Origin: Crocinitomix sp.
GTDB taxonomy: Bacteria > Bacteroidota > Bacteroidia > Flavobacteriales_D > Crocinitomicaceae
Assembly: GCA_013138735.1 (NCBI GenBank)
Contig: WTCE01000084.1
Span: forward strand, 34,889 to 98,888
Direction: 5' to 3'
Length of the DNA stretch: 64,000 nucleotides
The notes beneath the pieces were generated by a model that made no database searches, was not told the DNA's origin, and saw only the letters and a program-made list of their open reading frames with translations. Shown here in pieces: positions 45,018-53,514 of this stretch; the stretch's first letter is position 1; every line of letters starts with the position of its first letter. A program made the position numbers and the translations under genes.

Positions 45018-45346
45018 AACCTGTTTCTTGTGAAAATAGTTACTATAAATGGAATTTCATTATTGATTTTCGCAAATCGTTTTTTTTTATTTGCGATTTT
45101 CGCAAAAGTCAGATTTAATTAAAATACGAGAAATACTCTATTGAAAGCATCATGTTCTGTATATAGCTTTGTATCAAATATAAAATCCTACATTGATGAA
45201 AACGAGCGGGAAGAGTAGAGCGTTTGAGGTGTATTATATTTTGCCAATTACGAAAATTTTCAAGGCTTATCCGGATTAATAGGGAGTGTGGTTGCGATTA
45301 GACTTTGCAACGCAATAGAATCGTGCAGTAGCTCATTAAGCTGCAA
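45018..45346. other. Gene-free stretch with a short repeat
   Basis: No convincing gene is seen; a 23-codon ATG frame at 45195 is too short to call. GATTTTCGCAAA occurs twice, at 45065-45076 and 45095-45106, separated by a T-run, with TCGCAAA and TTTGCGA forming an inverted repeat across it. This may be the promoter or operator region for the lipoprotein gene at 45017. A small GCAGCT/AGCTaCTGC hairpin precedes 45347. Confidence 0.4.
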
Positions 45347-46054
45347 CTATGAATATAATCCGCCGTTTAAATTGAGCGTTTGCCCAGTTAAATAATTCGA
45401 TTGATCTGAAATTAAATAATCAATTAAGGCGCCTAATTGTTCCGTATTACCAAGGTCACCCATTGGGATGTTAGCTTTCAGTTGTTCTTGCATCTCTGCA
45501 GGAACATCATCAATCATTCCCACATTAAAATAACCGAGCGCCAGAGCATTTACGGTTATGTTTTTGTTGGCTAATTCTTTTGATAGCGTTTTTGTTAGGC
45601 CTAAAAGTCCAGCTTTTGAAGCAGCATAAGCTGCTGTGCCTACAAAACCAGTTTGTGCAACGACTGATGACATAAATAAAATGCGTCCGAAATTTGCTGA
45701 ACGCATATGCGGTATTACATGTTTGCTTACTAAAAATGGACCTGTTAAATTAACGGCTATCGTTTCGTTCCAATCTGTTTCGGCAGTTTTCCATGACATT
45801 CCGTTTTTAGATACCCCAGCGTTGTGCAAAACAACATCAATGGTTCCAAAATCTGCAATAACACTCGCGATTAAGCTTTCAACTTGGCTCTCTTGCGTAA
45901 TGTCAGCTTGGTAACATTTAACATTATCAGCCTTTGTAGTTGGTGGATTGTTGAGATAGTGCAATGCTAAATTATAGCCTTTTTGCTCAAAAAACTTTAC
46001 CAGTTCGGTTCCTAAACCGCCAGAACTTCCAATTATTAAAATGGTTTTATTCAT
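45347..46054 (-). CDS. FabG-like short-chain dehydrogenase/reductase
   Basis: The 235-residue classical SDR has GSSGGLG at residues 9-15, HNAGVSKNG near 76, the catalytic YAASKAG, and ends LTGQTLNLNGGLY, typical of 3-oxoacyl-ACP reductases and related enzymes. No other fatty-acid gene is nearby. It is separated by only five bases from the FemAB-like gene, so it may modify a lipid or sugar intermediate for the same envelope function. Confidence 0.83.
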   Translation of the reverse strand: MNKTILIIGSSGGLGTELVKFFEQKGYNLALHYLNNPPTTKADNVKCYQADITQESQVESLIASVIADFGTIDVVLHNAGVSKNGMSWKTAETDWNETIAVNLTGPFLVSKHVIPHMRSANFGRILFMSSVVAQTGFVGTAAYAASKAGLLGLTKTLSKELANKNITVNALALGYFNVGMIDDVPAEMQEQLKANIPMGDLGNTEQLGALIDYLISDQSNYLTGQTLNLNGGLYS

Positions 46055-46059
46055 GTATG

Positions 46060-46944
46060 CTATCCTTTAAGCCGTTTAAGGGTTTTAAACCACAAGGGCG
46101 AATTGTCAATGGTGTAATTATAATAGTTTCGATCCGTTGCGCCAAACTTTCGAAAGAAATTTGCAACTGGTTCAATATCTGATCCTCCAAAATCAAAGGT
46201 GTCGTAATCCTTTTGGTAACGCTCAAATGCGTAATTGAAAAGGCTATACATGGCACCTGCTTTTTTGGCATCATCCAATGCTGCTCCTTTTAAATAGGTA
46301 ATGCGTTTTTTGTCTTTTAAAAAAAAGCCACTTGCCACCAATTTGTCTCCTTCTACAACCTCAATTAGCTCTCCTTTTCCTAATTGAATGGCGTCGCGCA
46401 TGAGTTGTGTCAAGTTTTCTATTTCTGTTGTACCTACCGCTTCAACTTTATGCGCAACAGTAGCTTCAAATAGATGAATGAGTGGCGTAGGATCAGTTGC
46501 CAAGCGAAATTGAAAAATTTTATTGCCTTTTTTTACAAGCCTTTTTGCGTTTGATCGATAAAGACTTGGATAAGTTTCAGTCAGTTTTAATTCTTGATGT
46601 TGCCTGTTCTCGCAAATCTTTGTGAGTTCTGATTCACCACTCCTAAATGAAATGTGTTTGAATTCTTTGGTCAGAAAGTCAAGCGCTTCGTTCCAATTAA
46701 AAGCTGTGCCAAAAATCGAATATTCCCGTGTGAACGGAGCCTGATACATTCTTTTAACTCCCAACTTGGAGGTGTATGCAACAGGCATTACTGTTTCAAA
46801 ATCATCTCCACTAACTAATGCACCCCATGATTCTGCCGTAGCATCTAAATACCACGTATAAGAAAATACGTTTTCAACCCCATCTTTTTCAATACGGTTA
46901 TTCCATTTCTCTGTGTCGATATGCGCGCGTGTTAGAAACTTCAT
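46060..46944 (-). CDS. FemAB/GNAT-like protein
   Basis: The 294-residue protein has the double-GNAT outline of FemAB-type proteins, with FSYTWYLDATAESWGAL near the N-terminus, MPVAYTSKLGVKRMYQAPF, and FDFGGSDIEPVANFFRKFGA at the C-terminal acetyl-CoA-like fold. FemAB proteins add amino acids from aminoacyl-tRNA to cell-wall precursors; related proteins act in exopolysaccharide clusters. Its start overlaps the stop of the deacetylase gene by four bases. Confidence 0.65.
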   Translation of the reverse strand: MKFLTRAHIDTEKWNNRIEKDGVENVFSYTWYLDATAESWGALVSGDDFETVMPVAYTSKLGVKRMYQAPFTREYSIFGTAFNWNEALDFLTKEFKHISFRSGESELTKICENRQHQELKLTETYPSLYRSNAKRLVKKGNKIFQFRLATDPTPLIHLFEATVAHKVEAVGTTEIENLTQLMRDAIQLGKGELIEVVEGDKLVASGFFLKDKKRITYLKGAALDDAKKAGAMYSLFNYAFERYQKDYDTFDFGGSDIEPVANFFRKFGATDRNYYNYTIDNSPLWFKTLKRLKG

Positions 46945-47933
46945 TGATTGAGCTCAAGATCTGCAAACGTTAAAAAGCTGTGTTTAGTCTTATTTTTTTC
47001 AATAAACTTTTCTAATTTTTTCAAAGCAAAATGAGTGCATGCTTTTGGATGACCAATAATAACGCATTCATTATATCCTTTTTTCGCATTGTTTTGAAGC
47101 GCTCGTTGCAATTTCGTAACAAAGTAACCGTCAACAGATGCAGATAGATTCATGCCTTTGGTCAGCATTTGTTTTTTTAATCCAGGTGACGACATGGGGT
47201 AACCATCACCAATTGGTTTATGCAAATGCGGTTGTAATCTTCCGAAGCCAAATAGGCGCCAAAAAAACCAAAGCGAATATTTGTAGTTTGAAATGGGATA
47301 TTCAATAAAATCACCTTGCGAATCTTCTTGGCATAAATCTGAGCTAAATTTCCAAGTTGATTTATCTGGTGTATTTGTAAAGTCGTAGTAGTAATTTCCT
47401 GCGGTGAACTTTCCACCCGGAAATACGGTCGAATCTAATTTTAACCCTGCTTTTTTAAAAGCTGCTGCTACTCTGTCGAAGGGTTGTAAGCACCAACCGC
47501 CAGCCCGGTATGAATGAATTGGTTTTTGAGTCCAGCGCTGTAAAATGTCGCGATATTCTAAAACTACCTTCAGGATTTCTTCATCAGAAAAATCAACCAA
47601 CTTATAACGATCAGTTACCATTTCCCATGCATTGCCATCATGTGTACAATCTTCCCAATGCGGATGAATGTGTAATTGACAATCATGGCCTTCTGCTACT
47701 AAATTCTGAATTTGCTCCTTAACTAAGTCATATTCATGTTGGACTTTTGGAAATTGATCTTTGAATATTTCGAGTTGCTTTAAATACCCGGTATCAATGA
47801 AAAAAACCATTTTAACTCCCGTTCGGTTGGCAATATCTCTCAGATGATTAGTGGGTTCAATGATACATTTTTCAACCGATCCGGTTGGAGCGCCAAAAAA
47901 GAGTTCGTAATCATACGTCAAAAACAAATTCAT
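46941..47933 (-). CDS. Polysaccharide deacetylase-like protein (NodB/WalW type)
   Basis: The 330-residue protein has NodB-type elements: FLTYDYELFFG (metal-binding Asp region), FFIDTGYL, CQLHIHPHWED with a His pair, and SYRAGGWCLQP. It contains no membrane segment or signal peptide, so it probably acts in the cytoplasm on a precursor or is related to WalW-like proteins. It is the first gene of the three-gene unit with the FemAB-like and FabG-like proteins. Confidence 0.7.
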   Translation of the reverse strand: MNLFLTYDYELFFGAPTGSVEKCIIEPTNHLRDIANRTGVKMVFFIDTGYLKQLEIFKDQFPKVQHEYDLVKEQIQNLVAEGHDCQLHIHPHWEDCTHDGNAWEMVTDRYKLVDFSDEEILKVVLEYRDILQRWTQKPIHSYRAGGWCLQPFDRVAAAFKKAGLKLDSTVFPGGKFTAGNYYYDFTNTPDKSTWKFSSDLCQEDSQGDFIEYPISNYKYSLWFFWRLFGFGRLQPHLHKPIGDGYPMSSPGLKKQMLTKGMNLSASVDGYFVTKLQRALQNNAKKGYNECVIIGHPKACTHFALKKLEKFIEKNKTKHSFLTFADLELNQ

Positions 47934-47960
47934 TTAGCGCTTTTAAAAAATGTATTCGAA

Positions 47961-48548
47961 TTATTGATCTAAGCCACCGTTTAATTCCAATTCTTTCATG
48001 AATTTCTCTGTCAATTCGTCCATAGAATAACGAATGTTTTCAATTCTCGATTGGCAATCAGCAACAAGTGGTGAATTAGGGTAGTCTACCATAAATTCTT
48101 GATAGGCGGCCTTCGCACGGGTCGTATCTCTCAATTCAAAATCAAGATGACTTGCACGGTTGTATTTCACATCCTCTAAACGATTATAATTCGGATATTT
48201 TTCAATGATTTGGTCTAAAATTGTGATACTCATTTGCGGTTGATCCGTTGTTAATGAAATATCAGAAGCTTTTAAAAGGTAATCTGGCGCTTTTGGATCA
48301 TCAGGAAAAATGGCAGCAAAATCTTGAAAGGCTGTAATAGCTGCCTTCAAATCTTTTTCTTTTGGCATTTCAATACTGCTATTGATTCTTACTTCAAGTG
48401 CATTCAAATCCGTTAAAAATTGCGTTGTATCAACACCTATTTCTGGAATTGTCGTTTCAAGTGCTACATCCGTTGGTGCATCATCTCCACAAGAAAATAA
48501 AATGCTACTAAAGATGAGTGTTAAGGCAAAAAATTGAATTGTTTTCAT
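47961..48548 (-). CDS. TPR/BamD-like lipoprotein
   Basis: Start at 48548 gives the signal KTIQFFALTLIFSSILFSCG with lipobox LFSC; an upstream ATG at 48584 would add 12 residues. The 195-residue protein has TPR-like helices (DLKAAITAFQDFAAIFPDDP, and TRAKAAYQEFMVDYPNSPLV), like tetratricopeptide outer-membrane lipoproteins such as YbgF or BamD relatives. It follows def by 13 bases. Confidence 0.68.
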   Translation of the reverse strand: MKTIQFFALTLIFSSILFSCGDDAPTDVALETTIPEIGVDTTQFLTDLNALEVRINSSIEMPKEKDLKAAITAFQDFAAIFPDDPKAPDYLLKASDISLTTDQPQMSITILDQIIEKYPNYNRLEDVKYNRASHLDFELRDTTRAKAAYQEFMVDYPNSPLVADCQSRIENIRYSMDELTEKFMKELELNGGLDQ

Positions 48549-48561
48549 GTCTTTTAAAGTG

Positions 48562-49167
48562 TTATCGTTTGCCTCTTTTGGCATTTGGAAATTTCATACG
48601 GTAAGATACTTCTGTATCCCCTTTAGAAATGGCGACTAATTTCTTTTTTAAAATCCGCTTTTTTAAGGGGCTTAAATGATCTGTAAATAAAATCCCTTCA
48701 ATATGGTCGTATTCATGTTGAATGATTCGAGCTGCATAGCCGTCATATTCTTCGTCACAAAACTTCCAGTTCTCGTCATAATACGTAATTCTAATATTCG
48801 GTTTACGCATTACATCTTCTCTAATATTTGGAATACTCAAACATCCTTCTAAAAATGGCCATTCTTCCCCTTCTTCCGTTTCAATAATTGGATTAATAAA
48901 TACTTTTTTTAATCCATCTAAGCCAACTGCTCGTGGATCAGGTTCTACTTCTTCATCATCCAAATCTTGCGCAAAAGGCGAAGCATCAATTATGAATAAA
49001 CGAATTGATTTCCCAATCTGCGGTGCTGCCAAACCAACGCCACTTGCTTCGTACATTGATTCAAACATATTTGCAATCAATTCAGTCAATCCTTTGTGAT
49101 CTTCTTCAATTTCGTCCGCCATTTTTTTTAGAACTGGCGCGCCGTATGCTTCAATAGGTAATATCAT
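48562..49167 (-). CDS. def: Peptide deformylase
   Basis: The start at 49167 gives MILPIEAYGAPVLKKM, the usual N-terminus; 25 further in-frame codons upstream cross the promoter box at 49190-49197. The 201-residue protein has GVGLAAPQIG, EGCLSIP with the metal Cys, and QHEYDHIEG with the metal His pair and the catalytic Glu of the family HExDH motif. It removes the N-formyl group from new proteins. Confidence 0.95.
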   Translation of the reverse strand: MILPIEAYGAPVLKKMADEIEEDHKGLTELIANMFESMYEASGVGLAAPQIGKSIRLFIIDASPFAQDLDDEEVEPDPRAVGLDGLKKVFINPIIETEEGEEWPFLEGCLSIPNIREDVMRKPNIRITYYDENWKFCDEEYDGYAARIIQHEYDHIEGILFTDHLSPLKKRILKKKLVAISKGDTEVSYRMKFPNAKRGKR

Positions 49168-49189
49168 TTCTATGCTTTCAATTTTTCTA

Positions 49190-49197
49190 CAAAAGTA
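49190..49197 (-). promoter_or_regulatory. -7 box for def
   Basis: The minus strand reads TACTTTTG, an exact TAnnTTTG match, 23 bases upstream of the ATG at 49167, a normal distance. It supports that start over the longer frame. No clear -33 element is seen. The rest of 49168-49464 shows no gene. Confidence 0.5.
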
Positions 49198-49464
49198 GTT
49201 GAAATATATAAATAGTCGCCTATCTGTGCTGGTTGAATGCAATGTAAATCCATTAATTGCTGTAAGTTTCGGAATTGTTGCAAAGAATGAGTAGGTGTTT
49301 TTTGTTCTTTTTCGCCAATTTTAAATAGGTCTAACAGTATTTACAATGATCAATAAAAATGGTCAATGTGCAATTTTTAAACCCCAAACCTATCACCCTG
49401 GACTAGGCGAAAGGCTGCATCCCAATGCTCGGTTGCTCATTTTAGAGTCCGTTTGAATGAGACA

Positions 49465-50070
49465 TTATCTATGCGCTTTAATGAATTTGGTAGGATCTAG
49501 ATATCCACTTGTATTGGCAGAATAGCCGCCGCCAATTCCTAAATCTGTGTCTGATCTGATTTCAAAATGCAAATGAGCAGGATAGATTCCATCTGCATTT
49601 CCAATTGTTCCTATTGGTTCACTGCGTCTTATAAAGTGATTTGCTTTAGTGACCAACATTTTGTCGCAATGGGCATAAAGCGAAATGACATTAGATTCAG
49701 TTTCCATATAATGTTTAATCATGATAACTTTCCCCCAACCACTCCCTTGGTTTTCTGCTGATTGAATATATCCGTTTGCAACGCTATAAATTGTGTCTCC
49801 AAAATCTGTATCTCCACCGCCGTTTCCATTCCAATCATCTCCTAAATGATTGTTTTTACCAAAAACTTGGGCATTATAATAACCTTCACCATCCGGTTTA
49901 CCAACCGGGAAATCAAAATGAGTTGCATAAGTAGGTAGAATTTCTGCCAATGGCGTGGCTTCAATCTTATTTGCTTGCTTCGCCGCAGGATCGCCAATAA
50001 AAGCCGTAATAATTAACGTAAGGAAAAGAAGTAGAAAAAAATTACGAGATATAGTTTTTGTCATTGTCAT
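49465..50070 (-). CDS. M23 family metallopeptidase (LytM-like)
   Basis: The 201-residue protein has an N-terminal signal or anchor (about 10-24) and a LytM domain: HLGDDWNGNGGGDTDFG with the zinc His and Asp, SLYAHCDK, and HLHFEIR with the second His pair. Such enzymes cut peptidoglycan cross-links or other glycine-rich peptides. It overlaps the 3' end of truA by 29 bases. Confidence 0.85.
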   Translation of the reverse strand: MTMTKTISRNFFLLLFLTLIITAFIGDPAAKQANKIEATPLAEILPTYATHFDFPVGKPDGEGYYNAQVFGKNNHLGDDWNGNGGGDTDFGDTIYSVANGYIQSAENQGSGWGKVIMIKHYMETESNVISLYAHCDKMLVTKANHFIRRSEPIGTIGNADGIYPAHLHFEIRSDTDLGIGGGYSANTSGYLDPTKFIKAHR

Positions 50071-50803
50071 AAGCCACCTTTACTAAAAATAATCCTTGTG
50101 GTGGAACTGATAGGCCGGCCTTGCTGCGCTCTTCCGAATCAAGTATTTTCTGAAACGATTCGAAGTCAATTTTATCGGTGCCAATATCAACCATTGTACC
50201 TACAATAGCCCGCACCATATTTCGTAAAAACCGATTGGCTTGAATGGAAAAACGGTATCCTTCTGGAGTCTTAGTCCATTGGGCTTCTGTTACATCACAA
50301 TTAAAACTACTAATTCCTGTAATGGTCTTGCTAAAACACTTAAAATTTTTGTGATTAATTAACATTTTGCAGGCTGCATTCATTTTGTCTAAATCCAATT
50401 CTTGTTTTTCTAACCAAGAGGTTTCATTTAAGAATGGATCCTTTTCAGAATGAATAAAATAATGGTAAGTTCTGCTAGTCGCGCTAAAGCGTGCATGCAA
50501 ATCAGCTGGAACTTTAATTACTTCATGAATGGCAATATCGTTGGGTATCATGCAGTTTAATTTATAAGCAAAAGTTGCATCATCCCATTCTGGATTCATT
50601 TCAAAGTGCGCGTAAAATTCTGTGGCGTGAACTCCCGTGTCCGTTCTGCCGCATCCCATAATTTTTACAGCCTTGTTACGGTTCATTTTTTTGAGCGCAT
50701 CCTCAATATGTTCTTGTACAGTTATTGCGTTAGGTTGTCTTTGCCAACCAAAAAAATGCGTTCCTTTGTAGGACAGTTTTATAAAATAACGCTGCTCACT
50801 CAT
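50042..50803 (-). CDS. truA: tRNA pseudouridine synthase A
   Basis: The 253-residue protein has KLSYKGTHFFGWQRQPN, the catalytic CGRTDTGVHA with Asp55, and RFLRNMVRAIVGTMVDIGTD near the C-terminus. It forms pseudouridine at tRNA positions 38-40. It overlaps the following M23 peptidase gene by 29 bases, an arrangement that suggests co-transcription. Confidence 0.94.
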   Translation of the reverse strand: MSEQRYFIKLSYKGTHFFGWQRQPNAITVQEHIEDALKKMNRNKAVKIMGCGRTDTGVHATEFYAHFEMNPEWDDATFAYKLNCMIPNDIAIHEVIKVPADLHARFSATSRTYHYFIHSEKDPFLNETSWLEKQELDLDKMNAACKMLINHKNFKCFSKTITGISSFNCDVTEAQWTKTPEGYRFSIQANRFLRNMVRAIVGTMVDIGTDKIDFESFQKILDSEERSKAGLSVPPQGLFLVKVAYDNDKNYIS

Positions 50804-50807
50804 ACCG

Positions 50808-50815
50808 CAAAAGTA
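50808..50815 (-). promoter_or_regulatory. -7 box for truA, possibly a leaderless message
   Basis: The minus strand reads TACTTTTG four bases before the ATG at 50803. If it acts as a -7 element, transcription would begin at or next to the start codon. No TTTG -33 element is clear. Confidence 0.4.
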
Positions 50816-50826
50816 ATAAAGATTAA

Positions 50827-51336
50827 ATGAAGAAAATTGGATTAATGTCAGATACTCATGGATGGGTTGATCCTAAGATCTACGAATATTTTAAAGACGT
50901 GGATGAGATTTGGCATGCGGGAGATGTTGGTTCAATGGAAGTGATTGAAGAATTGGAAGCTTTTAAATCTATTCGCGGTGTTTATGGGAATATTGATGAT
51001 CATGTGATTCGGGCAACTTGGCCAAAAGTTAATCATTTTGATTGCGAAGGTATGTCTGTTTTAATGACGCACATTGCAGGTAAACCTTATAAATATACAC
51101 AAGAGGCCCGCATTGAAATTGAAAAACACAAACCGAATATTTTCATTTGTGGTCATTCACATATTTTATTGGTACAATTTGACAAAAACATCAATAGTTT
51201 ATGGTTGAATCCAGGTGCTTGTGGTTATAAGGGATTTCATAAAGTCAAAACCATTTTACGTTTTTCAGTTGATAATGGAAAGATAAAAGATATGGAAGCG
51301 ATTGAACTAGGGGTTAAATCAAAAGTGAACTTATGA
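50827..51336 (+). CDS. Metallophosphoesterase, YfcE family
   Basis: The 169-residue protein has the two-metal motifs SDTHGW (Asp9, His11), HAGDVG, YGNIDDH, THIAGKP and CGHSHI, the layout of YfcE/MJ0936 phosphodiesterases. These act on bis(p-nitrophenyl)phosphate-like substrates; the natural substrate is unknown. It is divergent from truA and overlaps the following lipoprotein gene by four bases. Confidence 0.9.
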   Translation: MKKIGLMSDTHGWVDPKIYEYFKDVDEIWHAGDVGSMEVIEELEAFKSIRGVYGNIDDHVIRATWPKVNHFDCEGMSVLMTHIAGKPYKYTQEARIEIEKHKPNIFICGHSHILLVQFDKNINSLWLNPGACGYKGFHKVKTILRFSVDNGKIKDMEAIELGVKSKVNL

Positions 51337-52064
51337 GAATCATAGCAATTCTTCTAGCCCTTTATTTACTAGGATCTTGTGAAGGTGCAGATCCTAATAA
51401 GGTTGAAGAATGTTCTGGTGTGTCTGACGAGGTTGATACAAGTGAGTCAGCAGAACGATTGAATTCAGCGATCACAGATACTTCATATTATGTGCCTGTC
51501 GATACTGTTGCGCTGAATCATTTTGTTCATATTAGAGATAGCGTAGAGAAGCTACTCGACATTAAAATCGATAAATTTTTAACGTATTTACAAGCCAATG
51601 ATTTTGAAAAGGCACAAGAATTGCTCCATCCTAGTGGAGTTTATTACTATACATTTGGGCAAATTCCAAAAAAGGAATTTAATCGTAAGGGCTTAGAAAA
51701 TCATACGGGATTATTAGATGGTGCTTACAGTTATGCATTGCCAGACGAATTTGAAGAATCTGATTCGATAGTGAATGGACTTTTTTGGTTAGATTCTTTA
51801 AAGTATAATTATACCAATAAGAAACCAGATTGGCATGAAGGCTATGGGACTATGGCCTATGGTTTTACAGGTAATTATAGTAGTGATCATATTGATAAAG
51901 TGTATGGTCTTGCTAATAAGGACTCCTTGTTGTACCCTGTGGCTTATATCTATCATAATTCGGCTGAAATAGATCATAGGGATGTTTTAATGCTCGAATT
52001 TTTCCAAGATGATCAGAATGATTGGAAGCTATACGCGATTGGAAATTTAGAGTGGACGCCCTAA
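51333..52064 (+). CDS. Putative lipoprotein, unknown function
   Basis: The 243-residue protein has a short signal and lipobox (YLLGSCEGAD), with acidic residues after the Cys. The mature chain is acidic, aromatic-rich and without recognised motifs. Its start overlaps the stop of the phosphoesterase gene (ATGA), so the two are probably one transcript. Confidence 0.62.
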   Translation: MRIIAILLALYLLGSCEGADPNKVEECSGVSDEVDTSESAERLNSAITDTSYYVPVDTVALNHFVHIRDSVEKLLDIKIDKFLTYLQANDFEKAQELLHPSGVYYYTFGQIPKKEFNRKGLENHTGLLDGAYSYALPDEFEESDSIVNGLFWLDSLKYNYTNKKPDWHEGYGTMAYGFTGNYSSDHIDKVYGLANKDSLLYPVAYIYHNSAEIDHRDVLMLEFFQDDQNDWKLYAIGNLEWTP

Positions 52065-52113
52065 CAATTATTTCTAAAAAAGTATTGAATTCGGCTATTG
52101 CGATAAAATAAAT

Positions 52114-52121
52114 TAAATTTG
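52114..52121 (+). promoter_or_regulatory. -7 box for porQ
   Basis: TAAATTTG is an exact TAnnTTTG match 76 bases upstream of the porQ ATG; TTCG lies 20 bases further upstream. The resulting leader would be about 70 bases. Confidence 0.4.
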
Positions 52122-52178
52122 ATTGCGTTAAGAGTTGTGGTAAGAATATTTCACAATCTTAAAATGTGACTTTTTACC

Positions 52179-52196
52179 ATGAAAAAAACGCTATAA
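52179..52196 (+). other. Tiny upstream reading frame abutting porQ
   Basis: ATG AAA AAA ACG CTA TAA (MKKTL) ends directly before the ATG of porQ at 52197 and is in the same frame. It may be a leader peptide that couples translation or the remains of an older start. The sequence alone cannot decide. Confidence 0.3.
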
Positions 52197-53237
52197 ATGA
52201 AAATTCAGCTTACACTCCTTGGACTTATTATAGGTTCTCTTTCATTTGCTCAAACTGGTGGACAAAACACCTATCAGTTTTTGGATTTAGATTTTAACGC
52301 ACGAGCCATGAGTTTGGGTGGAGATTTTATCGCCTTAAAAGATGGTGATATTAACTTGGCCGTTTCTAATCCTGCATCAATTACCGAGAAAATGAATGGT
52401 AATTTAGCGCTAAATCATTTTATATATCCCGCAGGAATTAATTACGGACAATTGGCATTCGGAAAAACATTTGAGAAAGCCGGAACTTTTGTTGGGCACC
52501 TGCGCTATGTTTCATACGGTAAGTTTGCAAGAACCGATCAGGCTGGAGTAGAGGAAGGAACTTTTACGGCGGGTGATTATGCCTTAGGCGTTGGATATGG
52601 TAAAACATTAAATAAATATTTCTCGGCTGGAGCTAATTTAAATGTAATTTTTTCTCATCTAGAAACTTATACTTCAATTGGAGTTGGGGTAGATGTAGCC
52701 AGTACATTTTACGACGAAGAATCAAATATTACGGCAACAGTAATGGCGCGGAATATTGGTTATCAAATTAAAGGATATACAACAGATAATCACGAACCAT
52801 TGCCTATTGAAGTGCTGGCAGGAATTAGCTATAAGTTCCACCACGCTCCTTTCCGTTTCAGCTTAATGGGAACAGATTTAACAACGTGGGATTTAACCTA
52901 TAATGATCCTAGTTTGACGGAAACAATTGATCAATTAACGGGTGATACAATTCCTGTGCCTAGCGCAAGCTTTGTTCAAAAGGTAGCCTATCATACTAAT
53001 TTTGGAGTTGAACTTGTGCCATCAGATAATTTCTTTTTTCGAGTTGGATTCAATTATCAACGCAGAAATGCTTTGGGAATTGTTGACCGTAAAGGCGCGA
53101 GTGGATTTTCTTTTGGCGTTGGAATGAAAACTAAAAAGTTTGAATTTAGTTACGGCCTAGCATTCTATTCAGCTGTAGGGGCGTCTAATGTTTTTGGAAT
53201 TACGACTAACTTTTCTGAGTGGAGTAGGCGGAAGTGA
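52197..53237 (+). CDS. porQ: Type IX secretion system protein PorQ
   Basis: The 346-residue protein has a signal peptide ending SLSFAQTGG and the PorQ start QNTYQFLDLDFNARAMSLGG, with VSNPASIT and SYGKFARTDQAGVEEGTFTA. It is an outer-membrane beta-barrel of the FadL/PorV-like fold. PorQ works with PorU, PorV and PorZ in the cell-surface attachment complex of the type IX system. A T9SS-tagged protein is encoded 2 kb downstream. Confidence 0.88.
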   Translation: MKIQLTLLGLIIGSLSFAQTGGQNTYQFLDLDFNARAMSLGGDFIALKDGDINLAVSNPASITEKMNGNLALNHFIYPAGINYGQLAFGKTFEKAGTFVGHLRYVSYGKFARTDQAGVEEGTFTAGDYALGVGYGKTLNKYFSAGANLNVIFSHLETYTSIGVGVDVASTFYDEESNITATVMARNIGYQIKGYTTDNHEPLPIEVLAGISYKFHHAPFRFSLMGTDLTTWDLTYNDPSLTETIDQLTGDTIPVPSASFVQKVAYHTNFGVELVPSDNFFFRVGFNYQRRNALGIVDRKGASGFSFGVGMKTKKFEFSYGLAFYSAVGASNVFGITTNFSEWSRRK

Positions 53238-53244
53238 TTTTTTT

Positions 53245-53288
53245 AGGCAATAGGCAAAAATAGGCAAGAGGCAATAGTTAAAAGGCAA
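53245..53288. repeat. AGGCAA short repeats after porQ
   Basis: AGGCAA occurs five times, at 53245, 53252, 53262, 53269 and 53283, in 44 bases. It lies just after the porQ stop and before the palindromic repeats. Confidence 0.6.
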
Positions 53289-53333
53289 AAGTTCAAATTC
53301 CGAATTCCGAAACTTCACACATAACACTAAACT

Positions 53334-53500
53334 AACGCACTTCGAGTTTTGCGTTGCGCGCACCTCAGTACTCTATTCTTCGGATTAATCAACATAGATT
53401 ACGAAATAATAAAGGTAGAACGTCAGTTTGAGTGATTCAAGAACGCTGAGATTAGGTTAGTGAGCCTGTCGAACTATCGAAGTGCTCTTGAATTGTGTCG
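53334..53500. repeat. Dispersed palindromic repeats, two adjacent copies
   Basis: GCACTTCGAG followed by CCTCAGTAC with an extra block between them lies at 53338-53370; AACGCA/TGCGTT pairs within it. GTGAGCCTGTCGAACTATCG lies near 53460-53480 and belongs to a related unit. Both are in the intergenic region between convergent genes. Confidence 0.6.
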
Positions 53501-53514
53501 AGAACAAGTGGGAC

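Noticed and set aside
45195..45266. A 23-codon ATG frame in the gap before 45347
   Set aside because: Too short, with no promoter box or conserved pattern to support translation.
48562..49242. Longer start for peptide deformylase at 49242
   Set aside because: The extra 25 residues cross a -7 promoter box and lack similarity to deformylase N-termini.
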